This document shows positions 10,338 through 25,061 of a stretch of 64,000 nt of DNA, in pieces (positions within the stretch are counted from its first letter, which is position 1; the number at the start of each line of letters is the position of its first letter). The position numbers and the translations under genes are program-made. The stretch comes from Symbiodinium sp. CCMP2592 (Eukaryota > Sar > Dinophyceae > Suessiales > Symbiodiniaceae), in NCBI GenBank assembly GCA_905221615.1, contig CAJNDT010003268.1, forward strand, positions 60,001-124,000, read 5' to 3'. The notes below the pieces were generated by a model. That model worked only from the letters and a program-made list of their open reading frames with translations, had not been told where the DNA came from and did no database searches.

Positions 10338-13300
10338 CTCAGCACGGGGGAGAACAAAGCAACAACACCAAAGGACGCATGTCTATTATGCATGCATCAT
10401 GCATTGCATGGCAAAGTAAGGCAGCTGCCAGTTCTTCAAGTTCTCGGCACGGTAGGCACGCACCACCTTTGCAGCTCCAACGATGTCTGGGAATTTCAAT
10501 TGCTTTCTGCAGGATCAGGTGTGCACCACCGTCGCCTTTCATCAGACCATGTACCACTGTGGTTGGAGTGGCACGCTGTGCCATGCGACTTGTGCAGATC
10601 TTACAGATGGATTCCACAAGCCTCGCGGAATCACGAAAACAAGTCATCCAACAGGCCAGGCCACTCGGAAGGCACGCGGCACGTTCGGGTTGTCAGGGTG
10701 GTGACGTTTCCGATCGCGTGTCCACGCGTTGCTGTACGTGCTGTCCTCGACTGTTGGGGCCATCTATGGCTCCAAGCTTCTGGGCACAACGCAGAGGCAC
10801 CAGCGAGATACACCAGGAAAGTGTTGGGTTGAAGCCGGGCTGAAAGAGCAAAGAATGCAGCAAACCGCGGCATGGAGTTGTCTCTGTCTCTGCCGAGTTG
10901 CAAGGAGCCGTTGCAGCAGGTGGCAGTGGTCTGCTGGCAGTGGAACGATGTGCGCTCCTCGCGATCAACGAGGGTTGAGGGCGCCGTTGGACGACCAGCG
11001 TGTTGTATTGCGGTGACACGAAGACAGGGTTTCGACTCGACTCTATTCAAACTAGTACGACTAGACCTGTGAGCACCATCGTGGGCCGGGTGCTTATTGA
11101 ATGGACGGCGGGTCTCGAAACATGCGCGTGCCATCGTTCATGACGCCATCAAATGCGATTAAGCTGATGAGCGAAGATGCTGACGAGTCGCTACAGCAGA
11201 ATCGGCAGTGGGAATGATTGAACGCAGATAGCGCGGCTTCGCTTCCAAGCTGTGATGTGCATCAAGCACTCCGTTGCGGCAAAGAAAAGAAGCTCAACGC
11301 CGGAGCTATTGAAGCTCTTAGTGTCTTAGTCTCTTAGTCTTAGTCCTCCCGCCTGAGGAGGCCTCTTTCGAAGGTCGTGCTGCTGAGGACCAATGCTTTG
11401 GCAGCGGCACGGATCCCCTGACAGGAGCTAAAATCTGTCCGACTTCTTTTGGGTTTGGGGTTCATGTCGTGGGTGCTTCGGCGCCAGCGTATTACTTGTC
11501 TGATCTCTTCGTAGGTTGAGGCAGGGCAAACAACAAGAGCCTAGGTCAGGTCACTGCATGGCACTTTCCAGAAGCAGCCACGATGTCTATATGCCGGTCG
11601 AAGGATGGAGTTGGGTCCGACTCCTGGCAACAATCCTTCAAATTATGCTCCCAGAGGCATTTCTCGTGGTGCGCCGAGACGATGAACCATCCTCGGTGTC
11701 TCAAAGCATCCGTACAGTTTTGGCGAAGTCGAAGTGCCCCGAAGCCGAGCGGGCCTTTTGCCTGCAGTCCCACGGAATGGATTGTGAGCTGGGCTGCTTC
11801 TGCTCGTCTGGACTGACTGGCTCGTCTTCAGATCTTTAGTGAGCTTCACGTGAACATCTAGTTGGCCTGCACCCCGCCAGCGTTCCAAACATGGACATGG
11901 CTTGTGCTCTTCCGAGAGTCTTCTTGTGTCCTCGGATGCCGCATTCTGAGCACAACGCTCGAGGCTTCACAGCATCGAGAAAGTCTGACTGGACTGGTGC
12001 GATGTTTGGAGCCCAGGCTGCCAAGCTCCTAGGACGACCTACTGGTAGTCCGAGTCCCTGCTCGGATCTCCCGAAGACGCCCTGAAACTCCCGAAGACGC
12101 ACCCGCTCGCCCCGCTCTTTCTGCCGAATCTCCGCAGATGCAGCTGTCGAGTCGGTCTTGGATTCCTGGTAGCACAGCCGGGGCCCAAGACTAAGAGGCT
12201 GCCATGTTGTCGCTTACGGCCTTTAGGATTCCAATGGGGTCAGCAACCCTTTCGGGGGATGTTCGAGTTGGCATAGGCTGATAAATCTAAAGCGGACTGC
12301 TTAGCATCTTCTTGCACGGGGGGGGGGGGTCTCTCCTGCAAGACAAATAGCTGGATCATCGACACGGGGAGCAAACTTCTTTGATTTGGGCGGCGTCCTC
12401 GTACTCCTCTCCGCTACTCAAGACAAGTGGCTCTGCGGGCCAGTGTCAACCTCGCGGCACATGCCTCAATGGTCACTGCACGAACACCGCTCCGTCCCAT
12501 TCCAAAAGAAACATTCGTGCGTGAAAATGTTGTGTGAACCTACCTGAAAAGGGAACACTGAGCTGGAATCGCAAGCATCGATGCAGTCATGCTCTGAGAT
12601 GGTTTGACCAGCTGTTGCGTTGAAGGTGCATGTTGGCGGGACTGCTGGATTTTTTTGGCTTGCCCTCGAAACTTCACTGAATCCGAAAGCAGCAGCTCAG
12701 GCCGCCCTACTGCTGCTGTCCTGCAGGGCTTGAGGCGAGCCGCAATCTTCCCATTCTCTCCTGTGTTTCTTCTCCTCCCAGCTGGAAAATCTGGAGACAC
12801 GGCAAAGCTTCTGGGCAAAACAAAGACAAGCCCATGATACCCGATGACAGCCCTTGAGTGGCCCAGCTGGCAAAAGCGGGCGCCAGCTTCTTCGAAGTTT
12901 TGAGGTCCAAAGTGTCGGCTGCTTCAAGTTGCATTTGCGGGTGCTGCATTTCTCACATGTGCTTTGCTCTGGCTCTGGCCTCGCGAACACTCGCGACTCA
13001 GACACAAGTCTTGCAACAACGACTCTTTTCTTTGCACACCGATCAATAGAGCTTTGCTTTGAGCCGTGCCAAAGGCCCACTGGGCATCAAAGACCGGCAT
13101 GCCCCGATGGAGCGGCCACCCGTGTACATATGGAAAGGGACCGCAGATCGCGAGAAAGGGAAAGGAACTGAGGATCGCTTAAGGCTATGACCTGCAGAGA
13201 GAATTGGAACGCGAGATGGAGATTTAAGCTTATCTGACCTGCTCACCCTGAAATCCCTGGTTCTTAAACCGATTTCTTTGCGCAAGAAGACAAGCTCTCC

Positions 13301-16300
13301 TACGGCTGTGTTTCTCGCTTTCGTCTTCTTGTTGCTTTGTTGCTATTTTCTGACCCCGGCGTCAAGCAGAAAGCACATGTGCACAGCACCCCAACCCTGC
13401 CATGGGCTTCGCTGCTGGGTCAGAAGCTTACGTATGGAGAGCCCGGAAGGCCTTCTTGGACTTCTTATCCTTTTTCTTCTTCCTTGGCTGGCATGCTCAG
13501 CCGTTGTTCCATCACCCTAGCAGCTGCGCAAGGACATGCCTTCGATTACCGTGCAACTTCACAGGAGCACAGTGTCTGCAAGTAATTGGACTTTGGCCAC
13601 TAGTTCCAGCGCTCTTCTGCTATCGAGCATCTCACCGAACATCTCCACAAGCGCCGCGCGCTCATCCAGACGAAATCCTGTGGAAAAAGCCACTGCGGGC
13701 CACAACATGATCAGCTGCTTGCGATCTCTCGCATGATGTCCCTGGTCTTACAGGAAGGAGCCTGATAAACACCATAAAATATTGCAAATACTTTACGAGA
13801 AAAAAATTACTGTACAAGACTATCAAATAGCACGATAAAGAATAAAATAATGCGTCCTCTCGCCCTGCCTTTGACCCCCAAACCACCCGCCTGGCCTGGC
13901 CTGGACAGGGGCAGCCGATGATCCCGCAGGGAGGCAGCTGGTCGGCAAAGAGATGGTCCACGCCCAACGGCAAACCTCGGATCTTGGGCTCCGTCACAGG
14001 ATTGAATCCGAATGGTCTTATAGTCATCCTACGCCTTAGTTTGAGTCGTGGTGTGTGGTATCTGGAATGGCTACACTTGCCAGGTAGCTGAAGCGCGGCC
14101 CGGCCCACCTGAGAAACGTGAGGGTTTGTAGCTCAAAGCTTCAAAACGTGAGAGAGGATGCCTTCAGTGGCGGGTTCTGGAAACTTGCATTTCAGACTGC
14201 CTTTTGTTGGCGACAACTTTGTCTCTTTGTCACTCGTTTTGTCTCACGGAATTTGGCTCCCCTAAAGCAGCGTTTGGCACTCTCACCTTCTGCTCGCTCA
14301 CGTGCTGCTGTGTCCTGAGCATTCCGGAGCACAACACGCAGGCAGTTTGCCATTTAAAATTTGTGGTTTCGCTCGAATCTACAATTCAGCTCCGTCATTT
14401 CCGCTTCGTGCATTTCCAATTTTGGGCCAACTTGTCCGACCTCAGTTTCGGGACTTGGCTGCGGAATCTGAAGATCCGATGCTGCCGGGTACAGAAACTG
14501 CCTTCTTTGTAGCAATTATCCTACCACTTAGTTCTATTTTCGGACCACGTCTACTGCGGAGGCTAGTGCCTACTAGTTAGGAAATCCCATCCGATGCCAG
14601 CCGCGGGGCTGGGCAAACTCGGAGAAGTTCACAGCGCCGTTTCCGTCCTGGCTGGAAGGCCACTCTTCTCAGTTTTAGTCTCGGCGCACCTTGGACTCTC
14701 GAGGCGATGGAGGGTGAAAGCATCGAGGTGAAGCTTCATTCTGAAACATGAACAAGCTCGGACCGCTGGGTTTGGACGAGATCTTCAAGACACCTGCCTA
14801 TGGGAATCCATGAATGGCAGGTTCTTGCATCTTTACTTTATGCTCTCACACCCAGAGTCGCCAAACGAGCTTGAGACTTTCCGTTCAGGTGAAATCATAA
14901 ACACTAGCCGCGGGCCATTTCGAAACACTCCGGGCGCAATGAAAGGCTGCTTAGAAGCGGTAGTTGCAATGATATGTCTATGTTAGTTTGTCCGTGTTGC
15001 ACGTGCTGCTGTGATAGCGAGTGGTCGGTCTAGTGAGATTTGTAAGGCTTTCAGTCAAAGACTTGGCCTCGTCCAGCCGCTCCCAGGATTCTTCCGTGAG
15101 CATCAGCCGCTCTCCTACGCCGTCAGAGTTTCGGTTCACTGCTCAGCCGGCAAGGCAGAGGGCAATCCTACGAGCCTTGCCTTGCTGCCTGCAAAAAGGA
15201 GCCTGACCTGAACAGATCAGCTCATCAGCTCTCTCTCGGCTCGGCGCGATGAGATCCTTGAAGTCGCTCCAAGAGCGGCAAGGCTCTTTCCAGCTCGGCC
15301 CTGGCCAGGGTTGCGGTTCCGATGGTAATGATCTGGTGGTGATGGTGTATGGTGCGCTGACGGCGTTGTGGATGAGAACGGAGAGGGTCCTGGGAGCTAA
15401 TCTCTTTTGCATGACGGCATCGCCATTCTGATGCATGGGGGCATCTGCTTGGGTCTCTTCGGACTCCAGATGCCGATCTTAGACTTCAGAGGCCACAAGG
15501 ATCCTAGTCGAACCCCAAGTGTTCAGATGTGCGGTGTGGATAGACATGGAAATAGCGGAAACCGTCGTTTTCATGCATAAGTGTAGAGCCCGGACCCGTT
15601 TATAACAAAGAACCAGAATCATGACATGTGTACCGCCCGACCAGCTGACAAAGTCGCACCACAAAACCTCGTCCAAAACCGAAGACTGAAAAGAGTCATG
15701 ACATCAATCCGGAAGTAATCCCAGACCAGATGACAATCACACACGTAGTAGAAATGCGACTAAGCCTAAGCAGAACCCGGCGGCCTGTAACCAGAAGCTG
15801 ACAAAGTAGTGGTGGCACTTGCCAGGATTTAGAAGCTTCTTTGAATGTGGGTTGGGGGCTGGCCTTGAAATCTTTCCAGAGTCATCAGCATCCACCCATC
15901 CAAAAAGAAGATGTAGCGTTGGCGGAGTGGGCCTGGGGCAACAGGCTCCGTTCCCAGAGGACGACCGTACTCTAGTTGAAACTCTGGAGTTAAGTCTCGA
16001 ACTGAAGTCCTTCCTTTTCGCAGCTGCGTCGGAAGTCCGGGTCGAAAGGATGGCTCCCTGCCAGCAAACTCACTAATAATGTCGTGCGGCTCGGCAGGCC
16101 GTACTTTTGCACACCGTCTTCCCTAGCACTGCAGGCACATCGGGTCTTTGTGTAATCGTTCCGAAACGCTGGGAGGCAAGCCTTCGAAGAGCAAGAACAG
16201 CCCAACAGTCAACATGCACGGAAGAGGAGTGCTGCAGCTATTTCCGTCCGAGTCTGTAGGCTTATTGCAGTCGCGAAGCAAGCTTCAAGGTGCCGAGGAT

Positions 16301-17692
16301 CTTGTCCTGAACGTGAATTTCAAAAAGCCTCGGCCTTGAGAGCCCGATCCAGCTCTGGTGTCTGAATCACTGCTCATCAACCCTCGCTGATGCTTAGGAA
16401 GCCTGACTGTTGAGAACATCGCTAATTGAAGCTCCGTGCGTCTGCTACGTCTCTGTAAACTCTTGCTGTCCAGCAGCGGGCCCTGCACTTGATGCCCTCG
16501 CGGCACACGGGCCGAAATCCTGGGGCCTCAATAGGGAACCAGAGGAAGCGAAGGACATCCGAGCTTGCGTTTCGGGGCTGCGCACCGAGATCGCGATTCC
16601 GAAGTTGGTGCGGTCGCACATGAACCTCGCAACCTTCCAGCAGTTCATCACCTCTCAATAGCAGATCGACGGCATGAGTCTCGTTCGATCCTTCGAGCTC
16701 CCTAAGCTAATCCCCGGCTCTTGCTTCTTCACTCCCCCAGAACACTCACGTTAAACCTCGGAGCTGTCTTTGCCGAATCACCGAATCTAAGCCTCAGATT
16801 CACTAGCTATGTGCCCATTTCTCCCCTGAAAGCAGCTTGAGCGAGCATGAACCACCAGCCCAGAGCCTTCTTCAATCATCGCCCAAACCGCCTTGAAGCA
16901 TCTGATGCCCCAAGCCGGAGGAGGAACTTCATTTGTGAGCCGAAGCGCGGCAGGTGCGGCTGCCAAGCCCTGGAACCGCAGCTGCGGATGGCCCACGGGG
17001 AGAGCCTCTCTGAAAACGGAAGCGCGCAGGAATGCTATGCTCTAGTCGATTCCATCAAGCCAGGCCCAAGTCAGTGTTTGGCCGAAGATCCAAGCCTTTG
17101 CAGTTCAAGGCCCTGTTTTTCTAGCACTGGGCATGCAGGCTCTCCAAGAACCCATTGTAGGGAATCCTGCGCACAGAACAAAAGCCTGTCTCGTCACTAT
17201 TGGAGTCAAAGGCCTGCCTTTTGGACGTGGTCTCCGCCACGTTGGTAGGCAACGGTGGCGATGTTGTCTTCCAAACGAATCACCTTGCACACAGTTGAGG
17301 GATTGGAACTGCAACGGGATGTCAGCTCTTTCAGCCAGAAAAGTTGACATCACGCACGGAGCAAACTCAAGCTGAAGATCAGCAACCAGTGACATAGGAG
17401 CAATGAGTCATCAACGTCTGTCCCGTCATCCGGGTTTGTCGCGCACCAAGCCTTGCAGTGCTCCCATCGGCCGGAAGTGCTGCTGAAGACCTGACAGATG
17501 GGACAGCAAACGGACGGCTGGAAGCTCAGGTGGGGCTTCAGTACCGTCCTCGTGGACAGACTTGTTGCTTCTACTTTTTCGGCCTCGGCCGGTGCCCCGA
17601 CGGCAACGCTGGCAGGTGAGAGCACGCTGCCGCGGCCGACCTCTACATCAAAACGAGCGATCTTACCCAACCTAACCTGTACGTGTTGTACA
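10338..17692. other. No gene recognised; isolated coding-like stretches
   Basis: This stretch probably holds 5' exons of the PARP gene and other split genes. A minus-strand stretch at about 15112-15027 (RLMLTEESWERLDEAKSLTE) has good codon texture but is not a known domain. Another minus frame at about 17350-17640 contains CPIC...HCKAWC. A run of 12 G lies at 12318-12329, and an AT-rich patch at 13765-13855. The long plus ORF 10217-10843 overlaps antisense frames and has no motif. Confidence 0.35.
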
Positions 17693-18112
17693 TATGTATG
17701 TATGCATGAACGAACCACTATTTGCATACAGACAAATGTGCGGATCTACATGCGCACGTGGAATGAACAGATGTGTGTGTGTGTGTGTGTGTATATGTAT
17801 GTATGTATCTGTACACATAAACACGTATCTGTGCACGTGAATGGAAGCTTAGCAAACTATCTTTCTGTCCGTCCATTTCTCCATCTGTTGATGTATCTAT
17901 CCGTCCATCTATGTATCTGTCTGTGTATCTATCTAGATCTACCTACCTATCTAATTGCTCACATACCTACCTACCGACCGACTGACCTGCCTACCGACCT
18001 ACCTACCAGGACTACCTAGAAGCCTATAGCCTACCCATCCAGCCATCCAGCCAGGCATCCATTCAGCCAGCCATCCATTCATGTGTGTATATATATATAT
18101 ATATATATGTAC
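17693..18112. repeat. Compound microsatellite cluster
   Basis: TG repeats at 17771-17792 run into TATG repeats to about 17808. Then come TATC/CTAC/CCGAC-type tetranucleotides to about 18010, CCAT/CAGC repeats to about 18080, and TG/TA repeats at 18081-18112. A plus-strand frame (17498-18019) stays open through part of it only because of the repeat. Confidence 0.9.
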
Positions 18113-18631
18113 ATGTCAATGTGTCTGTATATCTAAAGCATAAGCACATATACATCAACATGTATGTGTGCGCATCTTTGCGTGTCTCAAGTGATCACAT
18201 AAGCAGAGTTTGCCTAGTCGTGCGCGATATGCAGCAGTGATTCCCTGAAGGCTTACAAAGGATGCAGTTAAACCTCAGAATGTCTCTCACAAGTTCCGCG
18301 AAGCTGCAGCTTAAGGGGTCAGTGAACTTGAAATGCAAAGGCGGAATGATGCAATCTAATATTGTATGGAGGTCTGAAAAGTCGGCAGAGTATGAAAGCG
18401 TATCCAATCTTATCCCGATAATCGTGCTAGAACTGTAAACCCTCCCCCCTTCCACCCATACACGTACTACTGAAGTCTGCAGGATCTTGCCCTGCCTCCG
18501 GCCGGGCATAGCCGTGCGCCATGGCGGCAGATCATGGAGGCGGCAGTGGCTTGAAGGTTGAACTTCCGTGCTGCTCGCTGCGTGGCCAGGCCCTAAAGCT
18601 GCAAGGTCCAAAGTTCCAAAACCCCGACTTA

Positions 18632-18641
18632 CCTCTCTCTC

Positions 18642-18687
<46 letters not shown>

Positions 18688-18689
18688 CT
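18632..18689. repeat. (CT)n microsatellite
   Basis: About 58 bp of nearly pure CT with two CCC interruptions. Confidence 0.95.
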
Positions 18690-18967
18690 TATGCTTCAAA
18701 AGCCTGGGTTGAACTTGCCGCCGAATGCCACCGAACTGAACTGCCAAGTCTCTGCTCAGCTCATTTTGTCACAGCTTGACAAAAGAGCTGTGGATTTCTA
18801 CTTCTTGGCCTCATTCATGTGCTTGACCTATGAACCATCATAGTTACGGTCATGCACGCAGGAACGGTCCTGCAGGACAGACTGCACGAATGCTCGTGGA
18901 GCATATAGACCCCACGCTACAAAGCTTGTAATCCGTCAGTCGGCAGGCCAAGCAACTCCTCAGCTTG

Positions 18968-18988
18968 TGGTGTGTGTGTGTGTGTGTG
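18968..18988. repeat. (TG)n microsatellite
   Basis: Ten TG dinucleotides followed by CATGCATG. Confidence 0.9.
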
Positions 18989-21900
18989 CATGCATGTGAA
19001 CCCCAGAACCACCGCTTGAGAATAGGAGAGGTGCCTACGCAGCAATAACCTGCAACAGTCCTCCAATCGGAACGAAAGCCGCAAAACAATTCGGGACCTC
19101 TGCCAATGCAGAAGCGCGCGGTCAGGACCATAAAACAAGTCCGGAGCATTCTTTGGGGTCGCCTGGTTTTGACGGGAGCACCGCGGACCCAGGTCTGGTC
19201 ACACAGACCCCCCAAACCTCAGTCGCAAGCCGACTCTGACACCATCCTTCCCAAAGATCAGAGCATCTCGGCAGGTTACGTTCGACCATTCGACTGTAGC
19301 AATTCCAGCGGCAATACACTGCCTTACGGCAGCACCTGTCTGCGACAGTATCCCATGTGCTAAGGACGGAGCAAATGGCACAGTCCTAGGATCAAGGCTC
19401 CGGCTTCGCTCGAAGGAGTCTCAAGGGCTCCGTTCTGGGACAAGAATTGGGGGGGCGTTAAAGAACTGTCGCCACCATGACTGCCGAAACTCTAAAAGGG
19501 AAAGCCAACACGTCCCCAAACTCCGCTCCCAGCTAACTCACTTCTCATACTGTCAACGCTCTGATTCCTTGTGGGGGCCCTTGGTCTAGCGGATTCCAGC
19601 GAGGCTCCACAGCCTCGAGCTCTGGCGCCTGCAGGAACGCGCCTTTCACTCCCGGGCCCTGGCGCTCGAAGCCTCGGAATTTCAGAGTTGCGCGCTGCTC
19701 GTTCTCTCTGGCTTTAGGTTTTGTGAACTTTTTTCGCGATGATTTGGGCTATTTCCCTTCTAGCACATGCATCCCTCGCCACGGGCGCAAGTTGCGGCTA
19801 CTTTTGCACAGCTAAACCGGAACGCGCTCTCAGAATCAAGCGTGGCTTACTGATAATATGAACATAGCTCGCTCTCAGCTCGCAGCCTCTTCTGAAAGCC
19901 AGGGCACTCCTGAGCGCCTCGGCAGCATCGCTCTTGGCAGAGGCCGCAGAGGTCGGCCCCGCGCCCGCCGTGCTCGGGGGAGGCAGGTTGTGAAGGCAGC
20001 CTGCCACAGGCCGCTTCGAAGACTGCCCTGCACCCTGAAGCTTCTTCACAAGGCATAGGCTTCATGGTGCTCAAGTCGCAGTACTTGTACGCCCTTTGGG
20101 CTGTGCGGCCCTTTCCGGGGTAAGGCGGCCTGCCCAAGTTGCCAGCAGGCGGAGAGCCTGGCCAAGCGAAACTCAAGAAGCTGAGCTGTCAGGCGGAGAT
20201 GTGGTGCCGGGTGAATACAGAAGGGGTTTCTTGTTCACGAATTTCACGCTGACAGCCTCCAGCTGCTCGGCCGGAATCGTGGCTCCCTCTCCTGCGGGGC
20301 CCTTCCTCCACGCCAGCCGGACTGTGCCTTCCCACGGGCATTGGCATCATCGGAAGCACGGATGTCTACACGGACTTGCAAGACAGCATCTCGCCTTCGC
20401 AAATACATTCGAATGTACATTTCCGCTCGTTACGGTTCTGCAGTTCGAAGGTAGTTGAGGAGCCATTCCAATATGGATTATTGGAAAATCGTGCATCCAC
20501 TTCGACACAGAGGCTTCCTGGACAAACCTCTAAGATGCAAGCAGTGAAGGTCTCAAGTTCCCCTGGTGCGCACCTCCTTCGGTGCTGCGCTCGACGCAGC
20601 TCACGGCCTGGATGGAGTGCTCTGCGCCTGGGGCAAACACACGTCGGGGCCTAAACAGCCTGCAGGCTGGAGGCAAAGACCATTTGGGGGGTACAGGGGC
20701 GCATACTCTCTGCAGACAAGAGTTTCTGGCAGCGCCTGCTGGATTCACAGACCCTTAGAGTCAGCGTTCTTCCAAGGTGCCGAAAGTCTGCTCGTTCCGC
20801 AACAACGCCCAGCATCGTAGGCAGCCTGTGCCAAGATTTTGAGAAAGGCACTGCCACGTACTGTATCAGTTTTCGGGAGGCTTTGCCACTCCCCCTCAGC
20901 CGCCTCGATTCTCGCCGGGGGCAAAACGGAAAAGCGTGTCCGACTTCAGGCAGCGGAACCTGTGCATCGCAACGGGATCATTTCTCTTGACTGGGCTTCT
21001 GTGTTTAGGGCAACGGTGGGAGCCACTGGTGGGTCCTGGCTCGTGCACGACACAGACATCTAACAAGCGCCTCGGAGCTGGATCTGCTATGCTGCTATAG
21101 TTGCCCCCCCTAAGAAGCTCAAATCTGCAAGCAAGCCGCTGCACAACTTTGCAGCTGGGCTCTGCAGCCTCGGATCTTTATCTCCGGCCCCTTCCGGCAA
21201 AGCTTCTGCTAGTTCGTGTCCGATGTTTGGATCATGGAGACTTCTAGCGGTCTAGCGCTGTCGATTGTGGTGAAAGCCAGGGAAAGTTTGGGCTCTAACG
21301 ATGCGGGCAATCCAAAGAGTCGTGCTCTCACGAAAACCAGAATGTTCCCCAACACCCGCAGGGACTTCCAAGGAACACTTCGAGGAATTTCAGCTTGACG
21401 AAGCACCTTCCTGGAAGTTCGCAGCGGATCGCGCGTATTCGCAGACTGGGAATTGAAAGCTCACCTGCTCTTAGATTCCTTAGATATGCCTCCCGCCCTC
21501 CATGCACTTCCTTCACTTCTTTCTCTCTTGGACCCATGCAGCTCCCCACATGGACCTGAACATCACAAGAGTGCACAGCGGAGGGCTGCATCGTGTCAGG
21601 CTGAGTCAGCCTTTCGTCGGATGAGGTGAAACCCATATAGGAGTGGCCATTTTGTATTTTTGCCGGGCTCTGACTCGTCCCCCGCAAGTCCTTCTTGAAG
21701 TCGGTCGCAGGTCATAAGTTGGGGCTAGGCTCGGTTGTTTGCCTGCAAGACACACTATGTCCCGACGTGCTACGTGCATCGTCGAAGCTGAAACAGAAAC
21801 CCGAAATAGGCTCCGCGTGTGTCCTGCCAGTCCCCAGCCATGCAGCTGGCAGCTCGCAGTCCTTGCGGGGAGGAAAACCCGAGAGCCGAGGCTAGGATTT

Positions 21901-24900
21901 CACGCTGGGATGCATCGTCTATACTCCTGGAATGAGCCGCCCTCTCCCCCGAAATGCCAAAAAAGCCCTGATGCCTGTGTTCATGCACTGCATAACTCTT
22001 AAGCCTCAAGCACGAGGATGGCTCTGGCTTTTCCCAGCCGGGCCCCTCCCCGGTCCATGGGAAGCGCAGCAACTGCAACGTGATGACCGATAGAACCTGC
22101 AGGGGCGCGGATGCTAAGCCTATCTTCCAAAGAGATTCCCTTAAAAAGGCCTTGTTAATCTGAAGTACGGCTACTGATTTGCATCCCATCTGCCAGTGAG
22201 GACTGAGGCTCCATTCCCAGCCTTGCACTTCAATCTCCACGCCAAGGCTTCCGTGGGCCACACGGGGGGACACAGAAAGACCTCAAACAGCGAAGCTGTC
22301 ATGTCGCTTTGGTGAGGCCGAAGCCGCATCCCGGATTTTTTTCAAGTGGCTCAGCTGCTCCTCGCCCGTTTCGCAGCGACGATCGCCCACAGGCACTCCT
22401 TCAAATGTGAGGTCTGAGATGGCACAGTGCTGGGATTTCAGGCGCTCCGCTCTGGAGCATTGCACTCCTCTTTGCACTGTCGCGTTGCAGCTCCAGTCGT
22501 GGATCCTTATGCGGTTCTTGACAAGAGTCTCTACCTCAGCACAAGGCCAGGTGTGCAAGGCTGGCTTCTGAACAGACTTCTGCGACATGGCTGAATGCGA
22601 GTCCATCGTCCTTCACGACTTGCTGTCTCAAGAAAGTGGGTCCGGCAAACTAGCGGAAACTGCATTTGCAGCAAAGCGGCGGCGCATTTGGCACAAGCAT
22701 CCTTGTGTTGCAGATTCCAAGCTCGAGGTTTTTGTTGACAGGTGTCCCATTGGGCCACAGAGTCGAATTCGCATCGAAAGAGGGCCCTTGACAACATGAA
22801 ACCTTGCCCAACTTGCAGCTTCGTAGCGTAGCCAGTCCGCTGCTCAAGCAGCTTGGAGTGGTCGCGCGCATTGTCCTCATTGACCTGGGTTATACAGGCG
22901 GCATCGGTCATACTATCAGAACTGCTTGAACCTGTCCAACCCGCACACTACAAGTTGAAGCAGGCCCGTCACTTTCAGTCGCAATTGAACCTGCAAGGTC
23001 TGACTGCGCGCTTGTATATGGTCCGGTCCCAGAAGCATGCTGGTAGCCAGTGCGGAGATCCGGATTGAAGCAGATGTCGCACTGGTATCCGCCGTGCTGC
23101 AGCCACGCCTCATCTCTAGCTTCGCTCTCAGCCCGGAGACTGCACGTTGCAGTCCCTAGTAGTGGCTTGTATGGCCGATTTGCCCGCAGCCTTGCGATGC
23201 CTTCGCTCCATCCCAAGATCATTCACAACGGCAACGGTGTGTCCCTGTATTCACGGATTGCTAGTGGGCTACCTTTACGTACATCCTCTCCTGAGTGCAT
23301 GAGGTGACTTTGGTCGAGATATGTTGAGTGACATCGCCGGACATGTTCAGACGTGTCTGTCCATCTGCCTATGGCTCGTTGGAAGACGCGAACTGGAGTG
23401 AAAGCCCGTTAAAGCTGGACACAACAAAAAGACACGCACTGGCATGTTGCTTTGCCAGTGCAGGTCAACCTTGTGCGGCCGAGTGTCAGGAGTTGGGAGC
23501 GGGTTCATCCAATGCAGCCTGAGCATTCAACCGAAAGGGCGCGTGCCAGTTTCGGAGGGTGAACATGTTGGAACTGGAGCGACAAGACATATTCCATGCT
23601 GTCGCATGGGCTGGAAATTTCGGTTTCGCAGTCGTGTGATGACGATGCGAACTTTCGTGGGGCCTGCTTTTGTTTCTGAGGCCTCGTTGAATTTCTACTA
23701 AGCAATTGGAAGACCCACCTTGTGCATCCAACATCATCCAACGAGACCGCCACCCTATCTCCGCGACAGTCTACCTCTCACTTCAAGGAGGTGACAAACG
23801 GAAACCAACTTGCTAAGCGGTTCGGATACCTAAAGGTCCTTATAACCCATGTAAAAACAAACACCGGTAGTCCGCACAGAACTCGGGAGGCAGGCAAGGT
23901 AGGTTCCTTGCAGGGCGACGGCAAGCTTACCCAAACACGCTTATTGTCTCAATGTATCGCAGAGTGTGCATGCACGAGTGGACGCACCATGACACCGCAT
24001 GTCGGCCCTCCAGTGGCAGTTGACTTGCTACAGGATGCTGCTGTCACGTGCTTAATACCAGCTTTGTTGTATGGGATGCGATTTACAATACAAGCGACAA
24101 TCTGCACACCGAGTTTCTGGAAACAGATTCCCGGCAAGCGGCCGAATCAAACCCTCCTTCGGATGCAGGATCATTATCTGCTCCACGCCTTCCAGCATCG
24201 TTCCCAACCTGCCAAATGTGGGACCCTTCATCAAACATGAAACAAAACAGAAGCCCCCTAGTGTAATGATGTAGAATAAATGTCGGGTCTGCTAGACTCC
24301 AGGTTGGGGACTTCGGGATGGACTCCTGGATCAGTCCTACCCAGATTCTCTGAGCATCACATTTTCATGGGAACGTGACGCACCTTGCAGTACTGATGTG
24401 CACCGCTGCATGCGTACGTCTATGGCATGTGTGTACACCAAGAAAGAGTGGGGCACATGACCGGCAATGTTTCAGCGAAGTTCAATCAAGACATCTCTTG
24501 ATGGGGGTAAGTGCTAGCTGGTAGTAGCTGCGGGAAGGCTAGGGTGTCAGCCAAAGCATGAGAAACCAACAGAAACAGGAGACGAACGCGCAACCACAAG
24601 TGAAGAACGCATCGGCCGTCCAAAGAATCCCATACAGTACCAAGAACGACAACGACCGTCAGCACTCCGCCGTGAGTCTAAAGCTTTGCATGAGCCGCTT
24701 TGCCTCTCGTCCTTGAGCGGCTCCTTGGGCCAGGAGTGACGAAAATCCAGGGACCTGCACGAAGACTTGGGTATGCATGAGACGGCCTTTGCATCCACGA
24801 TGCCAATATGCATCTTGGGCGGTCGCAATGAGATGTGTGCCATCTGTCAACAGACTGACTGTTCGGGACACCTGAGCAGCTGCGCCACGCCGGATCCCTA

Positions 24901-25061
24901 AAGACCGAAAGACTCCGAATCCATCGGCGCTTTTAAGGTGGGCGCTGCTTTTTTGGCAACTCCCATGTGGCGCGTGGCCCCGTCACTTGCACCAACTTCT
25001 GGAGGCGCTCTGAGACTCTATGGATCCGGATCCTCCGATCCAAGTTGAGAACAGACCTGAA
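18989..25061. other. No gene recognised
   Basis: Mid-GC, with no long ORF that carries a motif. Minus frames near 22283-22520 (SDLTFEGVPVGDRR) and 22970-23100 (GGYQCDICFNPDL), and a plus frame near 24048-24266, have protein-like texture and could be exons. No flanking exons could be chained to them. Confidence 0.35.

Noticed and set aside
10217-10843. Plus ORF of 208 codons
   Set aside because: It runs antisense to the PARP exon at 10232-10337 and has no motif.
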